From an uncultured Mycoplasmatota bacterium (lineage in GTDB: Bacteria; Bacillota_I; Bacilli_A; Izemoplasmatales; Izemoplasmataceae), in assembly GCA_913062645.1 (NCBI GenBank), contig CAJXVW010000002.1:237433-301432 (forward strand): DNA of 64,000 nt, written 5' to 3'. Position numbers and translations under genes: made by a program. The notes under the pieces were generated by a model. The model saw nothing but the letters and a program-made list of their open reading frames with translations. It was not told where the DNA came from and did not search any database. Shown here piece by piece: positions 18,788-29,523 of this stretch. Position 1 is the stretch's first letter. The number at the start of each line of letters is the position of its first letter.

Positions 18788-20140
18788 ATGAGCCATGCGA
18801 TGAAACGAATGCTCTCCATCCTCGCCGTCATCCTGCTTGCCGGGTGCCGCAACACAACAATCTTGACATCGGTTGAAGAGGGTTTTTCGTTCACGGCGAT
18901 GAACGTTCTGACGTATGAGGTGACCTTCGATGCGGATGATGTCCTGTACGTTCAGGGCGACGACATCATGCGCACCGACGTCACGATCGCCGAAGGCATC
19001 TTGACCGTAGGCACGGAGTACCTCGCGTCCCTTGATCCCGGTGATCACGAGTTCGTTGTCCGTACCGTCGACGAAACGCTGCACCGATTCCGCATCGTCG
19101 TGTTGGATGAACACAACCGGCATCGCATCATCAACGGCGGTTTCGAAACGGGTGACCTAATGGGTTGGACGTCACAAACGACATTCAAACGCGAACAAGG
19201 CATTCTCAGTTTCACCGATGCCAACATCGTAAGTGCCGATGGTCTCGACGGCGACGGGTCATGGTCGCTCGGACGACGCGAAGACGATGATGGAGCCCTT
19301 GCCGGCGAACGTCTCGGCATGTTGCGTTCCAGCATCTTCGAACTTGCCGGATCCGGATGGATCACGTTTTCACTCGGAGGCGGCAATCCCTATCTGAACT
19401 ACGTGTCCGTGCGCCATGCGACGACGCATGTCGAGATTGCACGTTTCGCCAATCTCGCGGCGCTGCCGGGCGGACGCCTGACACCGTATCGCGCTGATCT
19501 GTCGCAGCATGTCGGAGAACCTCTGTACCTCGAACTGGTTGACAACGGCGCACAAAGCACCGACACGCTGTTTGCCGATTCATTTGAAACCTACCATGAG
19601 ACATCCCCCGAAAACGGTACGATCGCTGTTGACATGACGCCTTCGTTCGATGACGTCTTTGTTCCCAATCAACTGTTCAACGGCGATTTTCGACTCGGGC
19701 TTGACGGCTACGATACCGTCTCGTTCGGCTCCGGCGAGACGTTCCATGTCGAGGACGAGATCTTGAAAAGCAATCTTGGCGGCGACGATGCGCGCGGCTT
19801 GCTACGATCATCATTGTTCCGCGTGGATGGATCCGGTTGGATCAAAATCGACCTCGGAGCCGCTCAAGGGGCACGGTATGACAAGGACACCTATGTCTCG
19901 ATTCGTCGTCAGGACACCAACGAAGAAATCTTTCGTTTCGCCAACCGCAATGCCGACGGCACAGCGCCGGTCTCCTATTACATCGACCTCTCATCCTTTG
20001 CCGGAGACCATCTGTATCTGGAGATCGTCGACAACGCCGGCGACGCGTGGGACACGATCTTCGTGTATGACATCACAACGTATTTCGCCACGGCTCCGGT
20101 CGTGACATACGACACCCTGGGGGTGAATCTGAATGAATAG
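18788..20140 (+). CDS. lipoprotein with X2-like domain and two NGGFETGDLxGW jelly-roll-like modules
   Basis: MLSILAVILLAGCRN lipobox; RIINGGFETGDLMGWTS...; NQLFNGDFRLGLDGYDT...; LYLEIVDNAGDAWDTIFVYDITTYFATAP. Confidence 0.7.
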   Translation: MSHAMKRMLSILAVILLAGCRNTTILTSVEEGFSFTAMNVLTYEVTFDADDVLYVQGDDIMRTDVTIAEGILTVGTEYLASLDPGDHEFVVRTVDETLHRFRIVVLDEHNRHRIINGGFETGDLMGWTSQTTFKREQGILSFTDANIVSADGLDGDGSWSLGRREDDDGALAGERLGMLRSSIFELAGSGWITFSLGGGNPYLNYVSVRHATTHVEIARFANLAALPGGRLTPYRADLSQHVGEPLYLELVDNGAQSTDTLFADSFETYHETSPENGTIAVDMTPSFDDVFVPNQLFNGDFRLGLDGYDTVSFGSGETFHVEDEILKSNLGGDDARGLLRSSLFRVDGSGWIKIDLGAAQGARYDKDTYVSIRRQDTNEEIFRFANRNADGTAPVSYYIDLSSFAGDHLYLEIVDNAGDAWDTIFVYDITTYFATAPVVTYDTLGVNLNE

Positions 20141-23100
20141 AATCAAAACGATCGCAACACTTCTATTGGTCCTGAGTTTTCTCTCCGCATGCACTCCTGA
20201 CACACCGCCAGTTGACGAACCGGACCCGATCGAGATTGGACCGATCGTTTTCCATCTCGGCGACGAGTCTCTTCGTCATGACATCGACTTGTCCCCGTAT
20301 GTCGATCGCGATCTCGCCGGCGCCGATCTCCCGGACACGGCTTTCGTCATCGATGATGCCGGTTTCACCATCATCGGCGATGCGCTGAACGTTCTGGATC
20401 CTGGCACGTACGACATGACGTTGACGCTCGACGCCGAGATCGTGCCGTTCTCATTGGATATTCGCGTGCCGACGGACGGTTCGGTCACGCCGACCATCAT
20501 ACCCATCACGGAACAGGTGTTCCAACTCGGTGATCCAACCCCGCTTCAGTGGACAATCGACACCAAGGGGTTGCCGCTCGACGACATCCGCTTCAACGGC
20601 GCATCATTGGCCGCTTCCGACTATGATCTGACTGACGGTGAACTGCGCTTGTCGGTTTCCTTTCTCGAACAATTGGAACCCACAGCAGGTCACACGCTCG
20701 CCATCGTCACAGTCGGCGGCACGGCGTCTGTGACGATCGTCATCAATGACACGCCGACACTGGCGACCAAAACCGATCTCATCAAGTTCCCCGGAGAAAG
20801 CATCACCGCAGAATCGTTCCTGGATTTGGTTTCTGATGCGGTCGGCGACCTGACTGTAACATTCGAGCTGCTTACCGACCGGGGCACGCTGACCGACCTT
20901 GACGACGGCAGTTTCTCGTTCGTGCCCGACGGCGTCTTTCATGGCGCGGTCGAGTTGCGCATGACCGCGAGCGACTCCTACGGCGCCAGCTCGTCGCGTG
21001 TCTACACGCTGACCTACAAGCGTGTCGATCCGACATTGACGGGATCTCCGAACCTGTCCTATGACCGTGCAGTCCCACAGGACATCGAACTGTTGTTTGA
21101 CACCTCGGGCATCGAAGACGATTCCCTGTCTTATCCGATTCAGCAACTGACGCAAGGATTGTACGAGCTAGTTCCGGGCGATGTCCTGATCGATCCCGAG
21201 ACCGTCGGCCGCGTCGTGCTCGATGCGTCATACCTTGCGACGCTGCCCGTCGGCGACCATCCGATCGTCGTCATCACCAATGCCGGTTCGACGACGGTGA
21301 CGGTTTCCGTCAATGATACGCGGACACCGACGGTCGACCGCGCCAATGCGGTCTTCGTCAAGTTTGCCGACAGCCAACCCTTGCACTTCGTGATCACGCC
21401 CTATCAAAACGTCATCGACGCCGCCTCGTTCACCATGATTGACCTCGATTGGACGGTCGGCACTGATTACACCTATTCCGGCAATGTTCTTACGATCACG
21501 GCCGATTTCCTCAACACACTGTCCATCGGCGATCATGTTGTCCGCTTGTTCGGCGAACCGTTCATCACACTGACGGTACAGGCCCTCCAACCACCCGCAT
21601 GGAACGGCGGCGACCTGCCATTGGTGCGGGAACAGAGCGTCGACGACGCACCACTCGTGCTTCCCGTGCTGCTGTATGGACGCGAAGCCGATGTCATCGT
21701 ATTCCTCAACGGAGATCAAGTTGATGAAACATCATACGCTGTGACATCCGACCAGATTGCCTTCACCAGCGCATGGGTCGCCACCCTTCCCTACGGCGAG
21801 CACGACATCGCCATCACGACGTCGCAAGGGACCTTGCACGTGGTGTTGAACGTCGGCGACGCCCCGATTGCGAATGACGGTTCGCAAAACGTCACCAAGT
21901 TCACCTTTGAAACCATCCTTGCGGAAACATTACGCGTCAGCGCCATCGAGCCATTCGAGCTAACGGGGGTGGAACTGCGTTCGATCACCTATCATTCCTA
22001 CGTCGAACTGCCTGCCACGCCCTCAGAAACGGGATCGATCTCGCAAAGCGGTCTCGTCGGCAGCGGTGATTTCGGTACCCTGACGCTCGATCCCCAGACC
22101 ATGTCGTTCGCCTTGCAACGTGCCGACGGATGGTTCGGCGTCGTCTTGTTCACGTATGTCGCGATCGACGAACTCGGCTTTGAGAGTGCGCCGATCACGA
22201 TGGATGTCGTCTACAAACAAATGGCTCCAGTGCTTGCCGATCAAAACGACAAGACCTATCTCTTACGTGAATCGCCCGCATCCGAGGCCGACATCACGTA
22301 CTCGATCATAAACGCTTCGGGCGACAGCGACTTCCCGATTCATCGCTTGTATCATGGGGATGTCCTGCTTGTCGAGGACGTCGATTACGCCATCCCCGAA
22401 CGCGACGGTTCCACACGGTTCTTCGTACTGAAAAGCACGTATCTCAACACGCTGGAACCGGGAATTCACGAGTTCACGCTGTACACTGACGGTGGCCGCG
22501 TCACGTTCCAACTCGACATTCTCGCTCCGCTTTCCGTCGTATCCCATTTCACCACCTTCGACAAGGGCAGTCCCGAAACGGTGTCAATCGAACTCGACGG
22601 CCGTCCCGTGACGGTCGACTCGATTTGGATCGCCGGCAGTCAAGTACCGTCGGAGCACGTTACACTCGACGGTACGACGCTGAGCGTTTCCGCCGTTGCG
22701 TTGTCCGGTCTACCCTATGGAACCGCGGAAATGACCATCGTCAACGGCAACGGTGCGACGTCCTTCACGTTTGATGTCGTCGACAGCCGACTCCCATTCA
22801 CAACGATCGCCTCCGCCACGTATCTGGAATCGTCGATGGCCGACATCGATATCGGCTTGACGCTCTACGACAGCACTCTCATCGACGTCCGCATCGACGG
22901 GACGACGGTTGATCCAGAACACTACACGCTCATCAGCAACGCACTGATCATCGATGCCGATTTACTCGAGACCATCTTCCAGGCGGACACCACCGTTGAA
23001 CTTGAAATCGTAACCGATGACACCACGCTCACCGTTGATATCGCATTCACCGCAGCACCGCTGCTTCCGCAACTGACGCAGACATCGGAGGACTTCCACA

Positions 23101-24479
23101 TCGACGCGTTGTCACCGGTGACGTTTGCGGTCGTGATGAACGATTTCACCTTCAACAGCATTTACCATCAGGGCGAAGCGCTGATCGATCCCGACGACTA
23201 TCACTATGATGCCGTCACCGGCGAACTGACCTTCGATCCACTCGCGCTGCTCGAGTTGTACGATGGTTCGACGAGCTACAATTTCACCTTGCACACGACA
23301 GCCGGCTCAAATGTCGGATTCACAATCTTCTTCGATCATCCTCACAACCGCGTTGTGAACGGGTCGTTCGAGACCGGAACGCTTTACGGATTCACCGCAT
23401 TCTCGTTGTGGAAAGACGAATCCGGCATGATGGCATGGACCGACGAACGAGTCGTGACCGGCGGATACTTCGAAGACGAGGCTTTCTCCTACGGCCGCAC
23501 CGGAACCTACAACGTCGGCATATACGGCGGCACCATCACCAAGGATTCGGGACAAGAACGAATGGGGTACCTGCGCAGCAGCGACTTCATCCTCGGTGGC
23601 AGCGGCCACATTTCCTTCCAACTCGGTGGCGGTCGCAACACGTCATTCGCCTACGTGTCCGTCCGCGACGCGGCAACGGACGCGGAACTGGCTCGTTTCG
23701 GCAACCGCCATTTCGGCAACACCGCACTGTCCCAGACGGACAACGCCGAGGCCTTCTTGTTTACCTACTACATTGATTTGACAACCATCGCCGGCATTGA
23801 TCTGGGCGACTCGCTATATCTCATAATTGTCGACGGTGCGTCCAACGAGTGGAGCGTCCTGTCCTTGGATCATCTGATCACTTACTACGAAACGGCACCG
23901 ACGTTCACGTCTGATCAAGCCGCGATCAACATCCTTCCCCTCGTTGCCGGCACAACAACCGCAACCAATGCGATCGTCAACGGAACGTTCGACGATGGAT
24001 TGAACGGTTGGACCGATGTCAATGGCGTTTTCTCCATCAGCGACGGCTATGCCATCAGCAACGTCGATGGCAATGCCGGAACCGGCGTGTTGCGCTCCAG
24101 CGCTTTCACCATCGATGGTCCCAATCAGTACTTGCAGTTCGACTGGGCCGGCTGGCTAGCGCTCGACAAACAACTCTTCGTTTCAATCCGCGAGGTTGGC
24201 ACCAACATCGAAGTGATGCGCCTGGTTCGGCGCGACAACCTGAGTTCGTATCAGGCCGGTGATTTCCATAATCACATCTACGACCTGAGCGGTCTCGACT
24301 CCACCAAACTGTATTACATCGAAATCGCCGACAACGCCAATGGCGACTGGGCGGTTCAGAAGATCGACAACATCCGACTCGTTGATGAAGCCGCCTGGTT
24401 GACGGTTCCAGAAGGCGACCGCGGTGTGACGATCAGCGGTCTCCCGCTGGCATTCACTTACGTCGATCCCACTACCTAG
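20133..24479 (+). CDS. giant (1448 aa) surface lipoprotein with about nine X2-like repeats and two C-terminal NGxF modules
   Basis: LLLVLSFLSACTPD lipobox; repeated 'L-x-YL-x-TL-x-x-GxH' strands; C-terminal NRVVNGSFETGTLYGFTA and NAIVNGTFDDGLNGWTD modules. Confidence 0.75.
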   Translation: MNRIKTIATLLLVLSFLSACTPDTPPVDEPDPIEIGPIVFHLGDESLRHDIDLSPYVDRDLAGADLPDTAFVIDDAGFTIIGDALNVLDPGTYDMTLTLDAEIVPFSLDIRVPTDGSVTPTIIPITEQVFQLGDPTPLQWTIDTKGLPLDDIRFNGASLAASDYDLTDGELRLSVSFLEQLEPTAGHTLAIVTVGGTASVTIVINDTPTLATKTDLIKFPGESITAESFLDLVSDAVGDLTVTFELLTDRGTLTDLDDGSFSFVPDGVFHGAVELRMTASDSYGASSSRVYTLTYKRVDPTLTGSPNLSYDRAVPQDIELLFDTSGIEDDSLSYPIQQLTQGLYELVPGDVLIDPETVGRVVLDASYLATLPVGDHPIVVITNAGSTTVTVSVNDTRTPTVDRANAVFVKFADSQPLHFVITPYQNVIDAASFTMIDLDWTVGTDYTYSGNVLTITADFLNTLSIGDHVVRLFGEPFITLTVQALQPPAWNGGDLPLVREQSVDDAPLVLPVLLYGREADVIVFLNGDQVDETSYAVTSDQIAFTSAWVATLPYGEHDIAITTSQGTLHVVLNVGDAPIANDGSQNVTKFTFETILAETLRVSAIEPFELTGVELRSITYHSYVELPATPSETGSISQSGLVGSGDFGTLTLDPQTMSFALQRADGWFGVVLFTYVAIDELGFESAPITMDVVYKQMAPVLADQNDKTYLLRESPASEADITYSIINASGDSDFPIHRLYHGDVLLVEDVDYAIPERDGSTRFFVLKSTYLNTLEPGIHEFTLYTDGGRVTFQLDILAPLSVVSHFTTFDKGSPETVSIELDGRPVTVDSIWIAGSQVPSEHVTLDGTTLSVSAVALSGLPYGTAEMTIVNGNGATSFTFDVVDSRLPFTTIASATYLESSMADIDIGLTLYDSTLIDVRIDGTTVDPEHYTLISNALIIDADLLETIFQADTTVELEIVTDDTTLTVDIAFTAAPLLPQLTQTSEDFHIDALSPVTFAVVMNDFTFNSIYHQGEALIDPDDYHYDAVTGELTFDPLALLELYDGSTSYNFTLHTTAGSNVGFTIFFDHPHNRVVNGSFETGTLYGFTAFSLWKDESGMMAWTDERVVTGGYFEDEAFSYGRTGTYNVGIYGGTITKDSGQERMGYLRSSDFILGGSGHISFQLGGGRNTSFAYVSVRDAATDAELARFGNRHFGNTALSQTDNAEAFLFTYYIDLTTIAGIDLGDSLYLIIVDGASNEWSVLSLDHLITYYETAPTFTSDQAAINILPLVAGTTTATNAIVNGTFDDGLNGWTDVNGVFSISDGYAISNVDGNAGTGVLRSSAFTIDGPNQYLQFDWAGWLALDKQLFVSIREVGTNIEVMRLVRRDNLSSYQAGDFHNHIYDLSGLDSTKLYYIEIADNANGDWAVQKIDNIRLVDEAAWLTVPEGDRGVTISGLPLAFTYVDPTT

Positions 24480-24490
24480 GAGGTGTTCCC

Positions 24491-26995
24491 ATGCCCAAAT
24501 GGATGTTGCTGGCAACTGCCATGCTATTCGTTTTGACACTGTCCGCCTGTCGGCGTGACGACGAAGACCCGGATGACACCAATCACGACGATCCGATCGT
24601 CGACGATGATGAGCAAATCCCCAACGGTGGCTTTGAAACCGGTGATCTCACCGGATGGACCGTGGTGTCCGGATCGGCGTTCGCCGATGCGGGTGTGACC
24701 GACGCCATCATCGATCCTTCTCACAACCGCCCCTACGGACAAGAGGGGTCGTACTTCTACGGACGGTATCAGGAGTCCGAAGTCGGCGTGTTGCGCTCGA
24801 CCGCCTTCACCATCAAGGACAGCGGCTACATCAGTTTTCGTCTGGGAGGCGGACAAAACACCGCCCTGACATACGTGTCGATCAAGGATGCTTCAACGGG
24901 AATCGAGTACGCCCGTTTCGGCAACACGTTGTTCAACTCGGACACGACCGATGATTATGCCCGGTTCAACGAGTCCAATCTGGTTCCGTACATCGCTGAT
25001 CTGTCTACCTATCTCGGTGAAACGGTATACATCGAGATCGTCGATCGGTCACGACAGAACTGGGGACTCCTGACATTCGACGATTTCATCACGCATTACG
25101 AGACATCCCCCGATCAGACGGTCGGCTCTCTAGCAGATGACATCAAACCGCGGTTCGCCGTTCCCAATTCTCCATTTGCGCCCAATAACTCGACTTTTGA
25201 TACCAGCGATTTGAGCGGTTGGACCGTCGCCTATGGGGATGCATTCAACGACAATCATGTCGTAGCCGGTCCATATGGGCAGCGCCTCAACAACCGGAGT
25301 TCGGAAAGCGAACTGGGCGTGTTGCGGTCCGGTCTGTTCACGGTTCAGGGTTCGGCATTCGTTTCCTTCCGGCTCGGAGCGATGCATCAGAACAACCGCG
25401 ACCATCTGTACCTGTCGATTCGGAAGGCCGGAACCAACGAAGAAGTCTTCCGCACCTACAACTCCCGCGGCCGTTTCAGCGATGAAGAAGCCACGCACTT
25501 GTACTTCGTGGATCTCGAGGAACACCGCGGCGACCAACTCTATTTCGAGTTGGTGGACAACGCCGCTTCCGAGTGGGGCTTAATCATCTTCGAAGACTTG
25601 ACGACACACTATCCGGAAATGCCATTCGTGCGAGACGAGATCGCCGTCGACTTGAATCATCTCGGTGCGACGGAACGGACGTACGCCGTGATGCGCGCCG
25701 ATGTCGACGCGTGGATCGCGGGTATCGACCCATCGGACTTTATTCCCGACGATGCGGATGCGGCGACCATCGCGTTCTACGAAGACCATTTCCGCACCAT
25801 CTTGTCCAACGTGTTCTACTCGACGATTGACGGCTTCACCGTTGAATCGCCAAAATCCGGGACGCTGACGTTTCCCGGGGTCAACAGTTACCTCGAAGAC
25901 GGCACGACCTTCACAATCACCGGCGACATCCCGGCGATGTGGCTGCGCGACTCGCCGGCACAGATCCTCCAGTACCTGCATTGGGCGGATCAGGATCCTG
26001 ACGTCCGCGACATGACCAAAGGCATGATCCGTCGACTGTTCATGTACATTCGCATGGACCCCTACGCCAACGCCTTCAATCTGGACGGTTCGACATGGGA
26101 GCGCAAGTATGAAATTGATTCGCTGTGTTATCCGATTTGGCTCGCCCAGCAGTATTATGACATCACCGGCGACGACTCGATTTTCGACAAGTACTACATG
26201 ATGACCGTCGACACGATCATCGCGACCTTCCTCGCCGAACAGAATCATTCCGACGCCAACTACGACATCGCCGAAGTGTCGCAGGCGGACAAGGACAAAT
26301 ATCCGACTGCGGTGCAGACAGGCATCGGACTGATCTACAACGCCTATCGTCCCAGTGACGACGTATCGAAATACAAATACTTGATCCCTTCGAACATGTT
26401 CGCCGTCGTGATTCTCGAATACATCGCCTCAATCTACACCGAACTCGAGCTCGACAGCACGACCGCCCAACAGGCGAGCGACCTCGCGGCGGAAGTCCGG
26501 GCGTCGATCTACGAACACGGTACCTACGATCATCCGACCTACGGTGAGATCTTCGCCTACGAGGTCGACGGTCTGGGCAACTACAACTTGATGGACGACG
26601 CCAACATCCCGAGTCTGTTGTCGATACCCTGGCTGGGATTCGTCGATGCCGACGATCCGATCTATCAGAACACCCGCGCCTTCATCCTCAGCGAAGACAA
26701 TCCGTTCTACTTCAGCGGCACCTTCGCCGCCGGCATCGGCAGCGAGCACACGCCGAACGGATACGTCTGGCCGATGGCTCTGGCGATGCAGATGATGACC
26801 AGCACGAACGACGTCGAATGGCGAAATGCGCTGGCAGACATCGTGCTCAACACGGCCGGCACGTTCGTGCTGCATGAAGGGTTCAATGTCAACGATCCCG
26901 CAGATTACTCGCGCGAATGGTTCACATGGCCGTGCGCGCTGCTCGCCGAAGCTATCATCCAACATGAAGCGGACAAATTGTCCGCGGTCGAATAG
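24491..26995 (+). CDS. GH125-family exo-alpha-mannosidase-like lipoprotein with two N-terminal NGGFETGDL modules
   Basis: LTLSACRRD lipobox; FTITGDIPAMWLRDSPAQILQYLHWA; IRMDPYANAFNLDGSTWERKYEIDSLCYPIWLAQQYYDITGD. Confidence 0.88.
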   Translation: MPKWMLLATAMLFVLTLSACRRDDEDPDDTNHDDPIVDDDEQIPNGGFETGDLTGWTVVSGSAFADAGVTDAIIDPSHNRPYGQEGSYFYGRYQESEVGVLRSTAFTIKDSGYISFRLGGGQNTALTYVSIKDASTGIEYARFGNTLFNSDTTDDYARFNESNLVPYIADLSTYLGETVYIEIVDRSRQNWGLLTFDDFITHYETSPDQTVGSLADDIKPRFAVPNSPFAPNNSTFDTSDLSGWTVAYGDAFNDNHVVAGPYGQRLNNRSSESELGVLRSGLFTVQGSAFVSFRLGAMHQNNRDHLYLSIRKAGTNEEVFRTYNSRGRFSDEEATHLYFVDLEEHRGDQLYFELVDNAASEWGLIIFEDLTTHYPEMPFVRDEIAVDLNHLGATERTYAVMRADVDAWIAGIDPSDFIPDDADAATIAFYEDHFRTILSNVFYSTIDGFTVESPKSGTLTFPGVNSYLEDGTTFTITGDIPAMWLRDSPAQILQYLHWADQDPDVRDMTKGMIRRLFMYIRMDPYANAFNLDGSTWERKYEIDSLCYPIWLAQQYYDITGDDSIFDKYYMMTVDTIIATFLAEQNHSDANYDIAEVSQADKDKYPTAVQTGIGLIYNAYRPSDDVSKYKYLIPSNMFAVVILEYIASIYTELELDSTTAQQASDLAAEVRASIYEHGTYDHPTYGEIFAYEVDGLGNYNLMDDANIPSLLSIPWLGFVDADDPIYQNTRAFILSEDNPFYFSGTFAAGIGSEHTPNGYVWPMALAMQMMTSTNDVEWRNALADIVLNTAGTFVLHEGFNVNDPADYSREWFTWPCALLAEAIIQHEADKLSAVE

Positions 26996-27005
26996 GAGGA
27001 CAACC

Positions 27006-29522
27006 ATGCAACCAACGACCATCTTGAACCGCGGCGCTCTCGCGCTGCTTGCCTTCCTTTGCATCATGCTGTCGCTGGGTACGCACGCGCTTCACGCCGA
27101 CACTGCTACATACGGTGTCGATCTCGCCTTCGGGCGGCGCGTCGTCTCCACTCCCCACACCGATGACAACACAAACACCCGCGCCGTCGACGCCAATCCC
27201 GACTCGCGTTACGCCAGTCAGGAAATCGATGACGCCTTCTTCTACGTCGATCTCGGATCGATGGAGAAGATCAAGCGCATCGTCATAACCTGGGAAGCGG
27301 CGTATGCCAGCGAATATGAGATACAGTTATCGAACGACGCCATGAACTGGACGACCGTGGAAACCGTGACGAACACGCAACAGACGATTGACGACATCGT
27401 GCTCAGCCATTATGTGGAAGCACAGTTCGTCCGTTTTCAGGGCGTGTCGCGCGCGACGTCCTACGGCTACTCGTTCTACAGTTTTGAAGTTTACGGCGCG
27501 CCCAGTCTGTCGAACGGAGCCTCGGTCTATGAGGTCTCCAGTCACGAAAACGAGTCCGAACTGCCCGCCGCGGCGATGACGGACAATCTCGCCGAAACGC
27601 GATGGGCGTCGACCGTCGCCGACAATCAGTACGTCCTGATCGACCTCGGCGCGGATACGATTTTCGACACCGTCAAGATTCGCTGGGAGGTCAGTTTCGC
27701 CCGCATTTTCGACATCTATGTCCAAAGCGATGTCGCGACCCAACCGGCGCGCGACGATGCCGGATGGGTCTGGATCGCCGGATCCGATGTCGGACTCGGC
27801 GAAGTCGACACGTTGACGACCGACACACCGATTTCGGCACGCTATGTGAAACTCGAACTCGTGCAGCGCGAAACATCGGAAGCCACCAAGAAAACCGGAC
27901 GATTCCCATGGGAATCGACGTTCTCCATCCATTCGTTCGAACTGTTCGACTGGAGCGCGATCGACGCATTGCCGCTCGGACATGCCATGGAGTTTTCGCA
28001 AAACAGTCCGGCCTGGCCGACGATGACCAACATCCGTCTCTTTGAAGAGGGGCTTTTGCTGGCACCCCACGGCTATCCGATCGAAGCCGACGGCGTGGTC
28101 ACCAATCTCGCCAGCATCGCTGACGGCGACATCCCCGGATTCGAGTCTTACGCCGTTTACAACCCCGGCGTCATCTACGACGACGACCGAGACATTTTCC
28201 ACATGATCTATCGTTCCGAATTGCCGGACAACTTCCGTCAGTATTTCGGAACACGATATGAACTCGGGCACATGTCGACACTGTCGTATGCTTCGTCGCC
28301 GGACGGATACCATTTCACCCGTGGTGACAACAACCCGGTGGTGTGGGCGACGCTGGCCGAAGAAAACGGCGGCGGCACCGAAGACCCCCGCATCTTCAAG
28401 ATACAGAACGATCCGAACCGCGATGGCCTGACGACTTATTACATCACTTACACGATGTACGATTACTCGATGACGCGCCAGGGCATTCTCTACACGCACG
28501 ACTTCGAAACCTTTCACAAAGTCGGCAACATCGCACCCGGATACGGTGGTGCGTTGAAATCCGGATCGTTCCTCACCGATCCCGAGGGCAACGCCGTCAA
28601 AATCAATGATCCTCGTCCCGGAAAGACCGGCATGGTCTACATGATCTACATGAAAGACGGCGCCTATACCCGCATCGGCTTCACCGACGACGTGATCAAC
28701 ATCGCTCCGGAGGACATCGTTGACATCGATACATCCGGATTCGGTCCCAACAGCATTGAAGCGCTGACCAAGTGGAACGAATCCTGCATGGCCATCACCA
28801 ACATCTACGGACCGGACGACCAGGACATCTATCTGATGTATGGCGGAACGCGTCTGAGCGATGAGAACATCCAGTACGAACAACCCAATGCGACCGGTTG
28901 GTTCTACGCCCTCGGCGCACTGAAGACAACGAAATCCAATCCGTTCGAACTGACCAACGTCGAACTGGATCTCGACGAACCGTCGATGTATCCGACCGAC
29001 ACCAACAAGATTGATTACGGCCTGTTTGAAAAATGCATGTTTGCCGATCAGATGATCCGCTACGACAACACCTGGTTCCTCTACTATGGCGCCGGCGACA
29101 TGTACGTCGGGCTGGCCAACGCCCGCGCCGATTTCAGTGCCGGAGCAGTGCGCTTCGAGCGTGAGGGGGACATTCTCACCTATGAAACGTTCGCCCTGAA
29201 CAAGCAATACGGAACGAATCAGACCGATTGGGACGTGGAACTGGTGCTGGCCATCTTCGATGGCGATCACCAACTGATCGACCAACAAACGCTGGCGGCT
29301 ACCGTCCCGCACTTTCGCCATCTCGACCGAGGCGCTTACGCCAACGGTTTGTATCTGGAAGACAGCGTTGACTTGTCGACGTACACGCTCCCGGCGACCT
29401 ATTATGCCGTCGCCTATCTGCGCGACGCTCAGACGCTCGAGATTCTCAACCAACAATCGGTGTTCACGGTCATCAGCGCCACGACCACGAGCACACCGGT
29501 GCCAAACCAAAAGGAGGCCTGA
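27006..29522 (+). CDS. secreted GH130-like enzyme with two F5/8 type C (discoidin/CBM32-like) domains
   Basis: Signal peptide MQPTTILNRGALALLAFLCIMLSLGTHALHA; ADANPDSRYASQ...YVDLGSMEKIKRIVITWE; YNPGVIYDDDRDIFHMIYR; GGTEDPRIFKI. Confidence 0.8.
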   Translation: MQPTTILNRGALALLAFLCIMLSLGTHALHADTATYGVDLAFGRRVVSTPHTDDNTNTRAVDANPDSRYASQEIDDAFFYVDLGSMEKIKRIVITWEAAYASEYEIQLSNDAMNWTTVETVTNTQQTIDDIVLSHYVEAQFVRFQGVSRATSYGYSFYSFEVYGAPSLSNGASVYEVSSHENESELPAAAMTDNLAETRWASTVADNQYVLIDLGADTIFDTVKIRWEVSFARIFDIYVQSDVATQPARDDAGWVWIAGSDVGLGEVDTLTTDTPISARYVKLELVQRETSEATKKTGRFPWESTFSIHSFELFDWSAIDALPLGHAMEFSQNSPAWPTMTNIRLFEEGLLLAPHGYPIEADGVVTNLASIADGDIPGFESYAVYNPGVIYDDDRDIFHMIYRSELPDNFRQYFGTRYELGHMSTLSYASSPDGYHFTRGDNNPVVWATLAEENGGGTEDPRIFKIQNDPNRDGLTTYYITYTMYDYSMTRQGILYTHDFETFHKVGNIAPGYGGALKSGSFLTDPEGNAVKINDPRPGKTGMVYMIYMKDGAYTRIGFTDDVINIAPEDIVDIDTSGFGPNSIEALTKWNESCMAITNIYGPDDQDIYLMYGGTRLSDENIQYEQPNATGWFYALGALKTTKSNPFELTNVELDLDEPSMYPTDTNKIDYGLFEKCMFADQMIRYDNTWFLYYGAGDMYVGLANARADFSAGAVRFEREGDILTYETFALNKQYGTNQTDWDVELVLAIFDGDHQLIDQQTLAATVPHFRHLDRGAYANGLYLEDSVDLSTYTLPATYYAVAYLRDAQTLEILNQQSVFTVISATTTSTPVPNQKEA

Positions 29523-29523
29523 C

